DNA of 64,000 nt from Sphaerolaimus hirsutus (GCA_964036195.1 OZ038453.1:21786352-21850351), one strand, 5' to 3'. Shown: positions 42,901-52,804, counted from the first letter of the stretch. Numbers and translations are program-made. Notes: generated by a model from the letters alone, not told the origin.

Positions 42901-45428
42901 CTGGGATTGGCACCTGGTGTCCCAATAGTTCTCACAGCAAAAACTTGGTTATTGAAGTGTGTGGAAGCGGACTGGATGCATGTGATGTGCATTCAGGCAC
43001 ATTTTTGTGATGTGTGTTGAAGTGATGTTGTGTTGTTGAAATGAAGACACTTATTGTGCTTCACCATGCATCCACACTTATTTGTTTCTGTGTCTTAAAA
43101 TATAATAAACAGGATTTTGATGATTTTTGAAGCATCTTCACCCTCACCACCATTCTCCACACAACCAAACCCCATACCCCCAACCACAGTCAACGTGGGC
43201 TGCTGTCCCCAGCCAAAACCAGTGTGCTCCAATGGCATCACCGCCAGCACCTCATGCACAACTGGCAGCCAATGCGGCTACGGGGAAGGGTGCACCAGCT
43301 CTGGTGGCTGCTGCCCTCTGCAACAGCAGCCGACCTGCCCACAGCAACAGCAGCCAGTGTGCCAGTGTGGTGTCAGTGGGACCTGCCCCAGTGACAGCAG
43401 TTGCAGCATGGGAATGTGCTGTACTTCTGGTGAGTCTGTTGGACATTTGGCACCAGGAGTATTTACTTCATAGTTTGTAAATGGATATTCTCACTCTTTC
43501 TTTTTTCTTTTTTTTGTGTGAAATTTGAAATTCGAAATTTGTGTCTTTGAATTTTTTTTGCAATTTTCCCTCCATTCACCAGGTGCATCCTCAGTCGGCG
43601 GTGTGACCCCAGGAAATCAATGTCAGCAGGCATCCCAATGCAATGGCTACTCAAGTGGATGTTCAACATGCATGCAGTCGACCTGCTCATGCACTGGCCA
43701 GGCGTGGTCCAATGGTGCGACCTGTCAGCAGACCAGCCCACAGCAATACCAGCAGGCCACTTTGAGCTGCAATCCACAGGGTGGCAGCTGCAGTATTAGG
43801 TTCAATAATAGGAGGAGAAAGCAGGTGATCACTGCTGTGGGTGGCAATGGAACTCAGAGTCAGTTGTCTTTTGGTTTTGAGGACTTGTAATTCCGGAAAA
43901 TTTCAATCATCTGTAGAATTCAGTGCATGAATGCAATTTTTGGCATATGCTAAAATCACTTATTTTTACATCACACTTGTTCTGTCACTTGACAAGACTT
44001 GAATAAACTCACACAATATATTTTCAATACATTAATCAGTCAATTTCTACACAGTTTGGTACATGGTGACTGGTGAACGCAAGTGCCCAGTGGTGAGTGA
44101 CAGTAATTCACTGAATGTCGACCCAGACAGGACCTGCTTGCCAAATGAGAAATGTATCAATGGCATTTGCACACTGTGAGTTATTTTTGAATTAGTTGTG
44201 AGGTGTTTAAAAATAAATTGTCCTTGTATTGCCTATCTATTGCCAATTCTTGAATAGTTCTGAGTTTCTTCTGAACAGTAATACATTCAGAGCTAAAAAA
44301 GGGGAAATTTTTTCAGTAATGGCCCTGCGCACACTAGTTTTCACACGAAATTTTGAAAACTCATGAGCTTTGCTATGTCTGAGTTTTCCACAATGAGTCC
44401 TTTTTAATCTCCGTCTGTAGAAAACTCAAATGCATTCTAAGCTGATTTGTGAGTTTTTGAAATTTCGTGTGAAAACTAGTGTGCGCAGGCACAATACAGC
44501 AGTTTGAACTATAACCAGCTTCACTTTCACCCACCTACAATACCACCCAAATTCATTCAACCAACACTCATTCTCAGCAAAATGTGGCCAGGAGAATATG
44601 GATGTCACTCTGATGCTGAGTGCTCAGCACGTTGTGGCTTTGCATACTGTTCAAAGACTTCTGACAAGCCTGGTGTGCGCCAGTGCAGATGCAAGGGGTC
44701 TTACTTGGTATTTGGAACTTGCTGTGGGTTTTGTTGTTTTGGTTTTGAATTTACATTTGATGAGTTATGCAGTTGAATGGGACTTTCTATACAATACACC
44801 CTATTTTACACCTTATTCATCATGTTCAAAAAAAAATTTGGATTCACTTTTAGGGGACATCTTTCGAATTTTCTAGCAAGTACCTGGTGCACAGCAAAAA
44901 ATGTGCTTGTGATCTGCCATGATCTGCGGTGAAGTGCCTTCACGCAGAGCTTTGCAGGCACTTCAACGTACTTCACGTATTTCTGATTTTTTTATTTCTG
45001 TGAACAATTTAGTAATAACATTTGTGAAGTGTCGGTGAAGTGCATTCCATCAGTGATCAGGTGTGATCAGGCTCTGAAATGTGATCACAAGGGGCACTTC
45101 AGACCACTTCAGTGCACGTCACGAGCACTGTTTTGGCTGTGGTGTTAAAGTGCCATTCAATTCATTTCGTCACAAAAATAATTCTCTCCAAAAACTACGA
45201 TTTATAATGCAGTCAAATCGTGCCCGATTCACACAATCGCAAAGAGCGACGAATGCGTACTGGCTGATGAAGAGAAATTCTGGAAGAGCGAGTAAGTTTT
45301 AAAAAAAAATCGCAACTCAACTTTTAAAAAAAAAATGAATCATTTGAAAAAAATGAACCATTTGAAATAATCGCAGGAAGCTGCAGGAACAGTTGAGGCA
45401 GGCGCTCGACTCAAATGTGTGCGCGTGA
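27985..45428 (+). CDS. Secreted multi-exon lustrin-type cysteine-rich protein, 30 exons, 1,676 residues
   Basis: Exons: 27985-28045, 28700-28832, 29509-29648, 29965-30076, 30946-31040, 32529-32663, 33139-33344, 33500-33656, 33982-34065, 34309-34674, 34915-35005, 35176-35288, 35876-36076, 37047-37277, 37880-38095, 39063-39127, 39186-39340, 39896-40096, 40301-40501, 40741-40941, 41457-41657, 41895-42095, 42160-42467, 42546-42773, 43190-43429, 43583-43873, 44055-44175, 44578-44723, 45213-45291, 45377-45428. All junctions are GT-AG and in phase. Exon 1 gives a signal peptide (LPLPILALLLPLFG). About 35 CC-centred modules of the style CPNGQTPAGVC...GYEC...CC follow, resembling lustrin cysteine-rich and EB-type repeats of nematode extracellular proteins. 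Exon 10 holds a YPTGPT low-complexity stretch; the C-terminus has a separate six-plus-cysteine domain. Likely a matrix, cuticle or secreted defence protein. Least certain: the exon 26 donor and the last three exons. Confidence 0.8.
28361..28641. repeat. CCCTGTAAA-family MITE in intron 1
   Basis: 'gggctactccctcccatacc' then CCTGTAAAATG, ending 'cacggtgcgggactgcccct'. The interior alternates AAATGTCATG and its inverse. Confidence 0.75.
28862..29002. repeat. CTTCACG-type foldback in intron 2
   Basis: 'gcgaaaatgggtgtgtgatg' on the left; 'cttcacgaaccacgcaaatt' and 'gcgggttcgtgaag' form a hairpin; it ends 'cacaaatgttttttttatcg'. Related to 20690-20997. Confidence 0.55.
29005..29223. repeat. CACACTAG-family MITE in intron 2
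   Basis: 'tgcacgcactaggttactga' to 'cagtaaacttaagagtgca', with the shared centre 'tctgtcaactgtagttga'. Confidence 0.6.
30115..30560. repeat. ATTACAGCTC foldback in intron 4
   Basis: 'atgctgcgattacagctcag' at the left and 'gagttgtaatcacagcat' at the right are inverted. The arms carry 'gcgtaaaattgacc' and 'gtccattaatctg' in complementary order. It begins about 40 bp after the donor of exon 4. Confidence 0.7.
31053..31110 (-). pseudogene. Partial duplicate of a tRNA 3' half
   Basis: 'aaaaagtgcaaaaa' precedes a T-arm-like segment (minus strand CCCAGGTTCGGATCCC). The same order, with the same A-rich leader, recurs in the adjacent tRNA-Lys-like gene, suggesting a tandem partial copy. Confidence 0.4.
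31130..31202 (-). tRNA. tRNA-Lys(UUU)-like gene, antisense in intron 5
   Basis: On the minus strand the cloverleaf is complete. The acceptor GCCTCTG pairs with TAGGGGC (two G-U), followed by TA and the D arm GCTC-AGTTGGTA-GAGC. The anticodon arm is TGAGA-CTTTTAA-TCTTA with anticodon TTT. The variable loop is AGGTC and the T arm CGGGG-ATCGAGA-CCCCG. The A box (TAGCTCAGTTGG) is perfect. The T loop starts with A instead of T, which weakens the B box, and the discriminator would be U. It may therefore be a tRNA pseudogene or a tRNA-derived repeat. No CCA is encoded. Confidence 0.7.
31378..31591. repeat. CACACTAG-family MITE in intron 5
   Basis: 'tgcgcactatttagttaacc' to 'acaagtgtgcggcctgtgcgc', with inverted 'agtttact' and 'agttcact' arms around 'catcaagagtagttgagg'. 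Confidence 0.6.
31659..32142. repeat. 484-bp near-perfect palindrome (ATTACAGCTC family) in intron 5
   Basis: The left terminus CGATTACAGCTCGGGCGTAA is exactly inverted at the right (TTACGCCCGAGCTGTAATCG). The arms stay complementary through 'gtggatgatgatacaggt' and 'tttttcatggagaatatg' to a centre near 31900. Confidence 0.85.
32280..32447. repeat. Degenerate CCCTGTAAA-family MITE in intron 5
   Basis: 'gcatgcaaagtgtcaaaagt' and 'tttgacattttcag' belong to the family interior. The right end 'ctggcacctggct' is recognisable, the left is eroded. Confidence 0.45.
34402..34543 (+). repeat. Coding YPTGPT / YPTYPT low-complexity repeat in exon 10
   Basis: Tandem 9-bp and 18-bp units (tacccaactggcccaac, acatacccaacatac) encode Tyr-Pro-Thr repeats between two CC modules. 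A likely flexible, possibly O-glycosylated linker. Confidence 0.8.
35289..35875. other. Intron 12, nothing recognised
   Basis: The acceptor used is 'gatccatag' (35875). An upstream acceptor 'ttctacag' (35831) would bring an in-frame TAG at 35873-35875, so it is less likely. T-rich sequence without repeats of the families described. Confidence 0.45.
36543..36712. repeat. CCCTGTAAA-family MITE in intron 13
   Basis: 'atggtgggcagtcctggac' to 'tacagggtctgggattgccac'. Confidence 0.75.
37278..37879. other. Intron 14, nothing recognised
   Basis: AT-rich intron without recognisable repeats. The downstream acceptor is 'ccatccactttag'. Confidence 0.45.
38266..38692. repeat. 427-bp palindrome (ATTACAGCTC family) in intron 15
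   Basis: AAGCCAGAATTACAGCTCA at the left and TGAGCTGTAATTCCGGCTT at the right. The arms pair through 'gtttgacgtgaaatgatgac' and 'tagacaaaggtacagc' to an AT-rich centre with TTTAACGTC units. Confidence 0.8.
39341..39895. other. Intron 17, nothing recognised
   Basis: Unique sequence. The acceptor 'gatgaaacacccag' resembles those of the following duplicated exons. Confidence 0.4.
39896..42095 (+). repeat. Five tandem copies of one 201-nt exon (exons 18-22)
   Basis: Exons at 39896-40096, 40301-40501, 40741-40941, 41457-41657 and 41895-42095 are each exactly 201 nt (67 codons) in phase 2-2, so any number can be added or skipped without a frameshift. They encode nearly the same module (CxNEGQQCGANQMCQNGLCC and onward). 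Flanking intron sequence is duplicated too ('gcctgcagccct' and 'cagaatttcacc' before exons 19, 20 and 21), so the repeat unit is genomic (405 to 716 bp). Confidence 0.9.
42790..42915. repeat. Short CCCTGTAAA-family MITE in intron 24
   Basis: 'gggcatgtcccagaccctg' to 'cagggtctgggattggcacc'. Confidence 0.75.
44324..44489. repeat. CACACTAGTTTTCAC-family MITE in intron 27
   Basis: The CCTGCGCACACTAGTTTTCA terminus is inverted at the right as TGAAAACTAGTGTGCGCAGG. 166 bp. Confidence 0.85.
44885..45137. repeat. AGCAAAAAATG / CTTCACG MITE in intron 28
   Basis: 'gcacagcaaaaaatgtgctt' to 'cacgtcacgagcactgtttt', with 'gaagtgccttcacgc' and 'acttcacg' hairpins inside. Confidence 0.55.
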
Positions 45429-45957
45429 GCAATTGTTAAAATAATTTATCTGTGTTCATGTTACTTTCCAGAATGACTGCAATACATCAAAAGTTGAACC
45501 TTTTTCTTTTTCACATTTTGTGTGGGTGGGTATGTATGTGGTAACTGAGATGATCTACAGGGCAGGTGTCTATTGCATGTCACTCATTTTTTGCATAATT
45601 TTTTTCCTACTTTCTTTATCTTGTGTTTTTTTTATTTTTATGTTCATTTGGAATGTGATTAGTCTCAGTTTGCTGAAAAAATGTTTAATACTGTAGAAAT
45701 GGATGATACTTTGTATGTATGTACATTACTTGTGGTTGTAAGTTTTAAAAATTCTTAAAATAATTTAGAACAGTATAGATTTTTTATATTTTTTACAATG
45801 GCTAGAGTAGTTGTTTGCAGTTATGATCCCTGCAAAGTTTTATATGAATTCTATCTTAAATATTCTTATTGGTGTAGGTTTTTGGGTTTTCGATGTGCAA
45901 TAGACTGGTGCATTTTTTGGTTAATGCCTGTGCTTGAAAACTGCCAAATTATTGACT

Positions 45958-45963
45958 AATAAA
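45958..45963 (+). terminator. Candidate polyadenylation signal of the lustrin-type gene
   Basis: First clear AATAAA after the stop at 45428, giving a 3'UTR of about 550 nt. Confidence 0.4.
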
Positions 45964-46266
45964 TCATGACAAGTGTATGAAATTCAAATGAAGTATTTTT
46001 CAGAGACCATTGAATCAGAAAACATGTTCCAAATCAAACATATTCATCGCAATTAAAATGTTTTGCTCTTATTTTTTGCATCCCCTGTAGACTTCAACTG
46101 AACACCGGTTCACAGCAAACAAAAATAATCAAACTGCTCCTTACAATCCAGCAGCCAAGCGTTTTGAGTACAAAATGTATGAATACTGGAATTTGTCTAA
46201 TAGAAAGAGCGACGTTCTATTGTTTTTGTGACTACAAAAACGCGCCAAAACGTGGATTTCAAAAAA
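45964..46266. other. Gene-free stretch, nothing recognised
   Basis: AT-rich sequence between the lustrin-type gene and a MITE cluster. Confidence 0.4.
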
Positions 46267-47247
46267 ATTTCTGGCGAAATAATGAACCTTGAAATACCAT
46301 CTACCTCGTTTAATCCCCCTCAAAATCCTCACTCTGAAAAAAAACCCTGGGGCTGGGGGCATTTCGAGGAAATACGGTATGTACATATTTTTTATTCAGT
46401 TAGGCACCTTACTGAACACATTTACTATCCAATCCAGTCATCTACATGACATTTTGAATCGCCGCCGTTCCATAAACATCATAAATATTTTGTTTGATGG
46501 AGCAAACTTAGTTTATAAAACTGTATATCCTCGAAATACCCTCCCCCCCCCTTGAAATACCCCCCACAATTGAGTGTAAAGTAATACTAAATGACAAAAG
46601 CTGCGGTTTGTGATCCGGGCAATGTAGAACGCACGTTGAAAGCAATGACTTTATTAAACGGTAGAACATGGTTTATACCAATTATATACTTACCTACCGT
46701 ATTTCCTCGAAATACCCCCGGGGGGTTTATTGTTTCAGAGTGAGAATTTTGAGGGGGGGTTAAACGAGGGGGGGTATTTCGAGGGGGGGGTTTATTATTT
46801 CGCCAGAAATTTTTTGAAAACCAAGTACTAAATTGTCGTCTGAAACGTACGCAGACGTCGAAAATGCAACAAAAATCGCCATTTATAAGACTTTAAAGAC
46901 TTGTATAAGTGTGTAGACGTATAATCACTGTTCTCACATAACATAGTCATCGTTTTTAACGTGTGTTTTGCATTACACAGATGACAAACCGCAGCCTTTG
47001 TCATTTACGTTCTCTATACACTATATTTGGGGGGGGGGTATTTCGAGGGGGGGGTTTATAAGTTCATAGTGTCCATTTTGAGGGGGGGTATTTCGAGGGG
47101 GGGGGGGGTATTTCGAGGGGGGGGGGGGGTATTTCGAGGAAATACGGTATATAAGTCTATAGACTCCCCCCTTCGTTTAACCCCCCTCAAAATTCTCACT
47201 CTTAATAAAATAAACCCCCTGGGGCTATTTCGAGGAAATAAGGTATA
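46267..47247. repeat. Cluster of TACCGTATTTCCTCGAAATA-family MITEs
   Basis: Units: 46267-46379 (right end gaggaaatacggta), 46525-46565 (left-end fragment), 46697-47150 (complete, taccgtatttcctcgaaata to tatttcgaggaaatacggta) and 47160-47247 (right half). They share 'tttcgccagaaattttttg', 'gtacgcagacgtcg' and G/C runs. Confidence 0.75.
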
Positions 47248-47458
47248 TAAAACCGACCTCGCGTTAATCCCATCGGATTGAAATTGCGATATTCAATCGC
47301 CAGTGTCACTGTCAATTTGGTGCCAGGCACCATTTTTTACGTGGCTTGACTTTTTTCGGGGTTTTTATTTATTACAGCGAGAAATGGCATTGTCGTGTTG
47401 ACATCAACAATTCATGGCCAATCATTCAAAATAATGTATAAAAATTAACTTCATTGAA

Positions 47459-47662
47459 GTTGGTGCCACTCCCGGGCCATGTAAAATTCCTGGTAAAGTG
47501 TTACCTAAATGTAATGCAAATGTCAAATGTCAAGCGTCAGAAGAGAAGCCGTGCAAAATATCAAATTTTATGATTTTACTAGACGTTTAACGTTTTTCAT
47601 GACATTTTACATGAGTTTTGACATTTTTCACTGCATTTCTCAGAATCTGGGAGCGGCCCCAG
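47459..47662. repeat. CCCTGTAAA-family MITE
   Basis: 'ttggtgccactcccgggcc' to 'cagaatctgggagcggcccc'. The interior is diverged. Confidence 0.65.
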
Positions 47663-47949
47663 TTGTCATCTGAAGTTCATGAAATCAACATCCATTCATA
47701 CCCATAGCCACGGGCGACAACATTCATTCACACTTTGCAACTCAGAATTTCTACGTGCATTTCTTGGGGACATGCTGCATACTGATGTATACGGATGCTG
47801 TAGAGTAGGCTGAATTTTACCATAATTTGGTGAATAAAGTCGCCTTGTTATAAATTTCTTGCTCGATTATCCCATTGCGAAACCAATGTATTATGATGAA
47901 AACAATATTTCGTTTTTGGTATATCATCCAAATAAACCATGCTATATTT

Positions 47950-48134
47950 TCATCCAACGTAATCACTCAGTAGTGTATTTATAATCAAATCGCATGTTGC
48001 ACACGCAGAAATACAGCCATAGCCTTTCCGTTCGTTCATCACGCCCTTAACTGTTTCCCTATTGTAGCCGGGACACTTTGAATACCCGCCGCGTGTACTA
48101 CACGGTGATCCAGTTGACATTGCGAACTGAAATT
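47950..48134 (-). CDS. Possible exon of a cysteine-containing protein, minus strand
   Basis: A frame opens after a fair acceptor (attcgcaatttcag, ending 48140 on the minus strand) and runs to a stop at 47950. It encodes STGSPCSTRGGYSKCPGYN, then GYGCISACATCD. Five cysteines and a hydrophobic end could be a small secreted module, but no upstream exon with a signal peptide was found. It overlaps an equally plausible plus-strand exon, and at most one is real. Confidence 0.25.
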
Positions 48135-48305
48135 GCGAATGTTTTGAAACCACCCTGCATTCGCATCGCCGCAGTGTTATGTTCTATGCGCCGGCCCAGA
48201 CCTCCCTTTCCCCCTGTTAATGTGCATGTGTTGGGGGTGATGCGGCGTTTGGACATTAGTGTGCCGAATTTGTGGCTGGTTTTTGGATGTATTTGTTATG
48301 TTTAG
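48068..48305 (+). CDS. Possible exon of unknown protein, plus strand
   Basis: It follows a strong acceptor (ccttaactgtttccctattgtag, ending 48067). The frame is open for about 78 codons to TAG at 48303, encoding RRVYYTVIQLTLRTEIANVL, MRRPRPPFPPVNVHVLGVMR and LDISVPNLWLV. Composition is protein-like and CpG content is higher than the flanks. No family was recognised and no partner exons were found. Confidence 0.3.
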
Positions 48306-48996
48306 ATAGCATCTGTCTTCTGTATGGTGATAGTGATATTGATTTTTTGAATTCATTTGTTTCGAGATTCCCTAGGCAAAATGGATATATTTCTGTTGAA
48401 AATAGATTTCGGAATCTACATATCCAAGACCCTAGTTGAAAAACTAAAAATGGTGCAGTAGTGTATCATGAGTTATTATCTTAAACTTCACGGACACGAT
48501 GGAATGCAATGTTCTGAAAGAATGCACAATGACTGTAACGCAATGTAACTGAATGTGCACTTTGCCAAACTTGGCAGCAAAAATTATTTCAAAAAATGAG
48601 GGAAGTAAAATGAATGAAATGTTTGCAATATACCTTGATATTGATTCACAATTCATATAGGTATTTTTTGTTTTTAATGAATGAGGAGTTCATCTTTCTT
48701 TAAAACTAGAGCAATTGCACTCATTTTGCATTGACTAGGTTTTCATTTACACAACTCTAAAAACTGTACATATTCCTCTGTTTGTTAGTATACATATGTT
48801 CTTTTGGTGATGTGCCGTGAATGTAACATCAAACATGCCGGTTTGTTTTGAAACTTTGTCATTGAGCTGAAAATGCAAAAACGTTTTTTTCTCACATCAT
48901 ATAGTCACAGAAAGTAATGTCAACCATGAACTGAGCAAAAATCATCTGTTCAAACTATAATGTGACACATACATGAAATTTTATGCTGATGATGAT
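48306..48996. other. Gene-free stretch, nothing recognised
   Basis: AT-rich sequence without recognisable repeats or exons. Confidence 0.4.
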
Positions 48997-49112
48997 GACA
49001 CCATGGCACTCTGAAATGTAAAATGTTGGAAATATTTTAATTCTACATGACATTGGAATAACAATTTAAATGACTTTTAATATTTTAGAGGGAATTTTTC
49101 AGGGTCTGGGTG
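48997..49112. repeat. Eroded CCCTGTAAA-family MITE
   Basis: 'accatggcactctgaaatgt' to 'tttttcagggtctgggtg'. Confidence 0.5.
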
Positions 49113-49310
49113 TTTGAATGGTGGTGGTAGTAACTGAAATTAATGCATTTTCAAGCAGTTGGAAAGACTTCTTGGTGGATGATTTTGTGTCTGACAACAA
49201 CTGAAACAAATTTGCACATGTTGAAATAACTCTGCTAGTGCATGTGCACACATACTCACTTTTTTCACCAAACAACCTATTTTTCACTCGCTCATCAACC
49301 AACCACAATG

Positions 49311-49572
49311 TGCCTACACACACTAGTTTTCACTGTGACTTCGTGTGAAAACTGAAAATTTTTCAAATGCATATTAACTAACATGGTTCAATGATTTAAT
49401 TTAATTTGAATTTAATTTAATTTAATTTAATTTGAATTTAAATTAATGAAAGTTAAAATTTGAAAATTTGAAAACTAGAAAACATATAGCATACAAAAAG
49501 AGTAGGCTGGATGTTGCCATGTTGCCATTTTAGTTTTCACATCAGTCACGGTGAAAACTAGTGTGCGTAGGG
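49311..49572. repeat. CACACTAGTTTTCAC-family MITE with a TTTAA microsatellite
   Basis: 'cctacacacactagttttca' to 'tgaaaactagtgtgcgtaggg'. The centre holds TTTAATTTAATTTGAATTTA repeats at 49396-49446. Confidence 0.75.
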
Positions 49573-49738
49573 CCAATGTGACAAAATACAGTAAAATTAA
49601 GAAGTCCCCACTCAGCCCACAGTCATCACTAGATATTGAAATTGGTCCTCAAGGTATCAAAAGCCCATCAATGCAAACCGGAACAACGTAAGCAGAAAAA
49701 AAACAGTAAAAAACACACACGCAACAGCCAAAATGTAA

Positions 49739-49870
49739 ACATGGTCGCACTAATGCCAAAACGCAACTCGAGCGAGGGGGCACGCGGGGTCGCAGCAGAT
49801 CGATGGCACTGTTTCTCTGTGCAGCTGGTCCGGCTTAGTTTCTAGCTCCTAGCCGGCCGCGTTCGGACAC
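49739..49870 (+). other. CpG-rich island with a short open frame
   Basis: ATG at 49741, frame open to a TAG at 49843 (MVALMPKRNSSEGARGVAAD). GC and CpG content stand out from the AT-rich flanks. It could be a first exon or promoter-associated island; there is no further support. Confidence 0.25.
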
Positions 49871-50065
49871 ACTTGAGTTGAGGGGGTGATTTTTGGCGGT
49901 GGAATTTTTAAGTGGTGTTTCTTTTGGATGGGGTGAAGTTTGGCAGACGATGTGAAGTTGGGTAGAAGTGGATATTGGTCATTTTTCGATTTGGGTTGGG
50001 TAGCGTCGATGTAAAGTCGATTGCTTCATATTGATATTTTTTCTTAGACATAGTGTGATTGTATA

Positions 50066-51036
50066 GTGGCAAATTCCTGTGAAATGTCCAATATCAAGTA
50101 AAATATCATGTGAAATGTGAAATGTCATGTAACAGAATCTGTGAAATGTTAAATTCCCAGTAAAATGTAAAATGTCATGTAAAAGACCCTGTAAAACAAA
50201 GCTTGTCATTTGACAGGGCATTTCAACATCATTGCACAATCAAAGCTCCCTCAAAACCACAAAGCCCACACAACCTTCTCAACCTACCACCCCAATCTCT
50301 CAACCTACCTGCACCTCAAAAACATCCGCCATAGGTAAAAACGCATCCGCGCGCGGCGAGCCATCCCTTTCCATTCATGCGACGCGGGCCCGGGGCCCCG
50401 CCTTTTTCCAGGAGAGTATACACCCGTCTACTCTCGTACGCGGCCCGTCCAATCAAATACATTGGGTTGCGATATTGCACTGCGCTGCGCTTGTTTCAGT
50501 GCTGCGCTGCGCTGAGGCTTTGGTTCTATGGTGTGCTGGGGCTGGTTGTATTTAGAGCCCTGGTGAAAGGTACTGGGAAATGTCAAGTGAGTGTGGAATG
50601 TCAAATTCACTGTGTGTCAAATGTCAAATTTACTGTAAAATTTTAAAGGTCATGTAGAAGTTTTTGTGATATGTCAAATTCCTGTGAAATGTCAAATGTC
50701 ATGTGAATAACTATGTGAAATGTCAAATGCCATGTAAAAGAACATGTGAAATGTGAAATTCCTGGTAAAATGTCAAATGTCATGTAAAAGACCCTGTAAG
50801 ACATTTATTTTTATCATTTGACAGGGCAGTTTACATCACCTTTGACACTTTGAATGCCATTTGACATTTTACACTGCGTTTTACATGACATTTGACATTT
50901 TACAGGGTCCGTTCATGACGTTTGACATTTTACAGTGTCTTTAACATCATTTTTGACATTTGACTGGGAATTTGACATATTGCAGGGAATTTGACATTTT
51001 GCAGGGTCTTTACAGGGTGTGGGACTGGCCCCTGGC
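50066..51036. repeat. CCCTGTAAA-family repeats, expanded interior, around a CpG-rich insert
   Basis: 50066-50225 and 50555-51036 are made of 'gaaatgtcaaatgtcatgta' and 'tgacatttgacattttacag' units, ending 'gtgtgggactggcccctgg'. Between them 50340-50480 is GC-rich ('gcgacgcgggcccggggcc'). Confidence 0.6.
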
Positions 51037-51417
51037 CGTGTTGATGTATTTCTATGTGTAGGGCGAGAACCCTTGAAGATGTGTACTATGCAGCATTGGT
51101 GTCGAGCTGATATTGTGTCTGATTTGATTTGATTTTTTCTATTTTTTATTTTTGTTTTTATTGGTTGAAATTGAATTTTAGATTCAATGTGACACTGAGG
51201 GTGTTGGTTTGACGCTTTTTATGGTTGTTTTGCTCAATAAATATTTCCATTCAGAGGAAAAAGCCGCATTTGAAATTACTCTTCAAACTAGACAACACAA
51301 GACTGACAACAATGCTGTCAATTGTCAACCCGTCACTTCTCGTTCGAATTTACAACCCGTCAAGTCTGGATCAGACACATTCCACTATTCTGAACTGAAC
51401 ATTGCGAATCTAGGTAT

Positions 51418-51510
51418 AGCGATGGAATAGCGCCATGGCTCTGGCGCTGGCGCCAATTGATAATGCAAAACAACATCGCGCCATCGTGGCACTGGTGCGT
51501 GGCGCCAAAA
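51418..51510. repeat. GGCGC-rich repeat, short form
   Basis: 'gatggaatagcgccatggct', 'ctggcgctggcgcc' and 'gcactggtgcgtggcgcc'. Same family as 21215-21420. Confidence 0.55.
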
Positions 51511-51514
51511 TCTT

Positions 51515-51870
51515 GGGGGCACTCCCAGATCCTGTAGAAGACCCTGTAAAATGTCATGTGTCATGTAAAAGACCCTGTAAAATGTCATGTGTCATGTGAA
51601 AGACCATGTTAAGTGTCAAATGTCATGTAAAAGATTTTTTTAAGTGTCATGTGGATCCAAATCTTGTTTTATCATATCCAAGTCTTATGTTTTTGTATCC
51701 AAATGTAATGTCAAAGAGTAAGATTTGGATACAAACGCATAAGATTTGGTTACAATAAAACAATATTTGGATACACATGACATGACGCTTTACAGGGTCT
51801 TTTACATGACATTTGACATTTTACAGGTTATTTTACACTTTACAGGGTCCTTACAGGGTATGGGATTTTT
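51515..51870. repeat. CCCTGTAAA-family MITE with nested palindrome
   Basis: 'gggggcactcccagatcctg' to 'tacagggtatggga'. The centre (51655-51780) is an inverted pair of 'ggatccaaatcttg' and 'caatatttggataca' units. Confidence 0.65.
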
Positions 51871-52288
51871 CCATCGCTAATCAATAGTCATGTGCCAAAC
51901 TGCACACACAAAACACAATGCGCGTACTCCAGTGTCTATTCTCTGCTATGCTAATTCCCCACTTCAATAGTGTCCAAAGTCCCCGTTTATAGGGCACGCT
52001 TTGACAAACGGAAAACGGCGGCTTTAGAAATGTAGAAAAATTCCCTTTTAGATTTTGGAGTCTTTTGAGAGTGCTTTTTGATGGAATTCTTTGAATTGAA
52101 TGTATTGTACCCTAATGTTCCTATATTAAGGTGTTTTTGATCACACGATTTTGCTGTTGTTCGAGGGAACGATTTTATTGCATTTTTAGTTTGTTTTTAT
52201 GCAGGCTTGATAATTTGATTCAATTTAAATGTTCACAAACACAGCAATACACTGTTGATGTAGATGTGAACGTATAGGTAAACTTATT
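51871..52288. other. Gene-free stretch, nothing recognised
   Basis: Unique sequence without exon-like ORFs. Confidence 0.4.
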
Positions 52289-52804
52289 TACCGTATTTCC
52301 TCGAAAACCCTCCCGAGGGTTTATTTTTTCATAGTGGAAAAATTTGAGGGGGTAGGGGGTAAACGAGTGTGGTATTTCGGAGGGGTATTTTTTCACCAGA
52401 ATTTTCGTGATTTCCCAGTACTTATTTGTTGTTTGGAACGTACGCAGACGTAGAAAAATGCAACAATAACAGTCATGTAAAAATAGGAGTCTGTAGAGTT
52501 AAAATGTAGATGGTAAATATAAACTCTGTTATAATTTACATTTTCTATACCTTTTGGTGAGTAAAAAATAAATACTTACATTTACATATACTTTTGAAAA
52601 AAGTTCAATAATTCTAACAACTCTGCATTGTTTTAACGCGTGTTCTGCATTGCCCGGATCACAAACAGCAGCTCTTGTCATTTTCGTTCTTTCGCAGTTT
52701 CGTTCAAATTTACGTTACACTTTCAGTCAATTTGGTATTTCGATGGGGTATTCCGGGGGGGGGGGGTTGTTTTTCGAGGTGGGTATCTCGAGGAAATAGG
52801 GTAT
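52289..52804. repeat. TACCGTATTTCCTCGAAATA-family MITE, long form
   Basis: 'taccgtatttcctcgaaaac' to 'tctcgaggaaatagggta'. Shares 'acgtacgcagacgtag' with 46697-47150. Confidence 0.75.

Noticed and set aside
44724-44776. Exon 28 reading on to a stop at 44774 (FDELCS end)
   Set aside because: The donor GTGGGT at 44724 joins in phase to a cysteine-containing exon that completes the C-terminal domain. Kept only as a possible retained-intron form.
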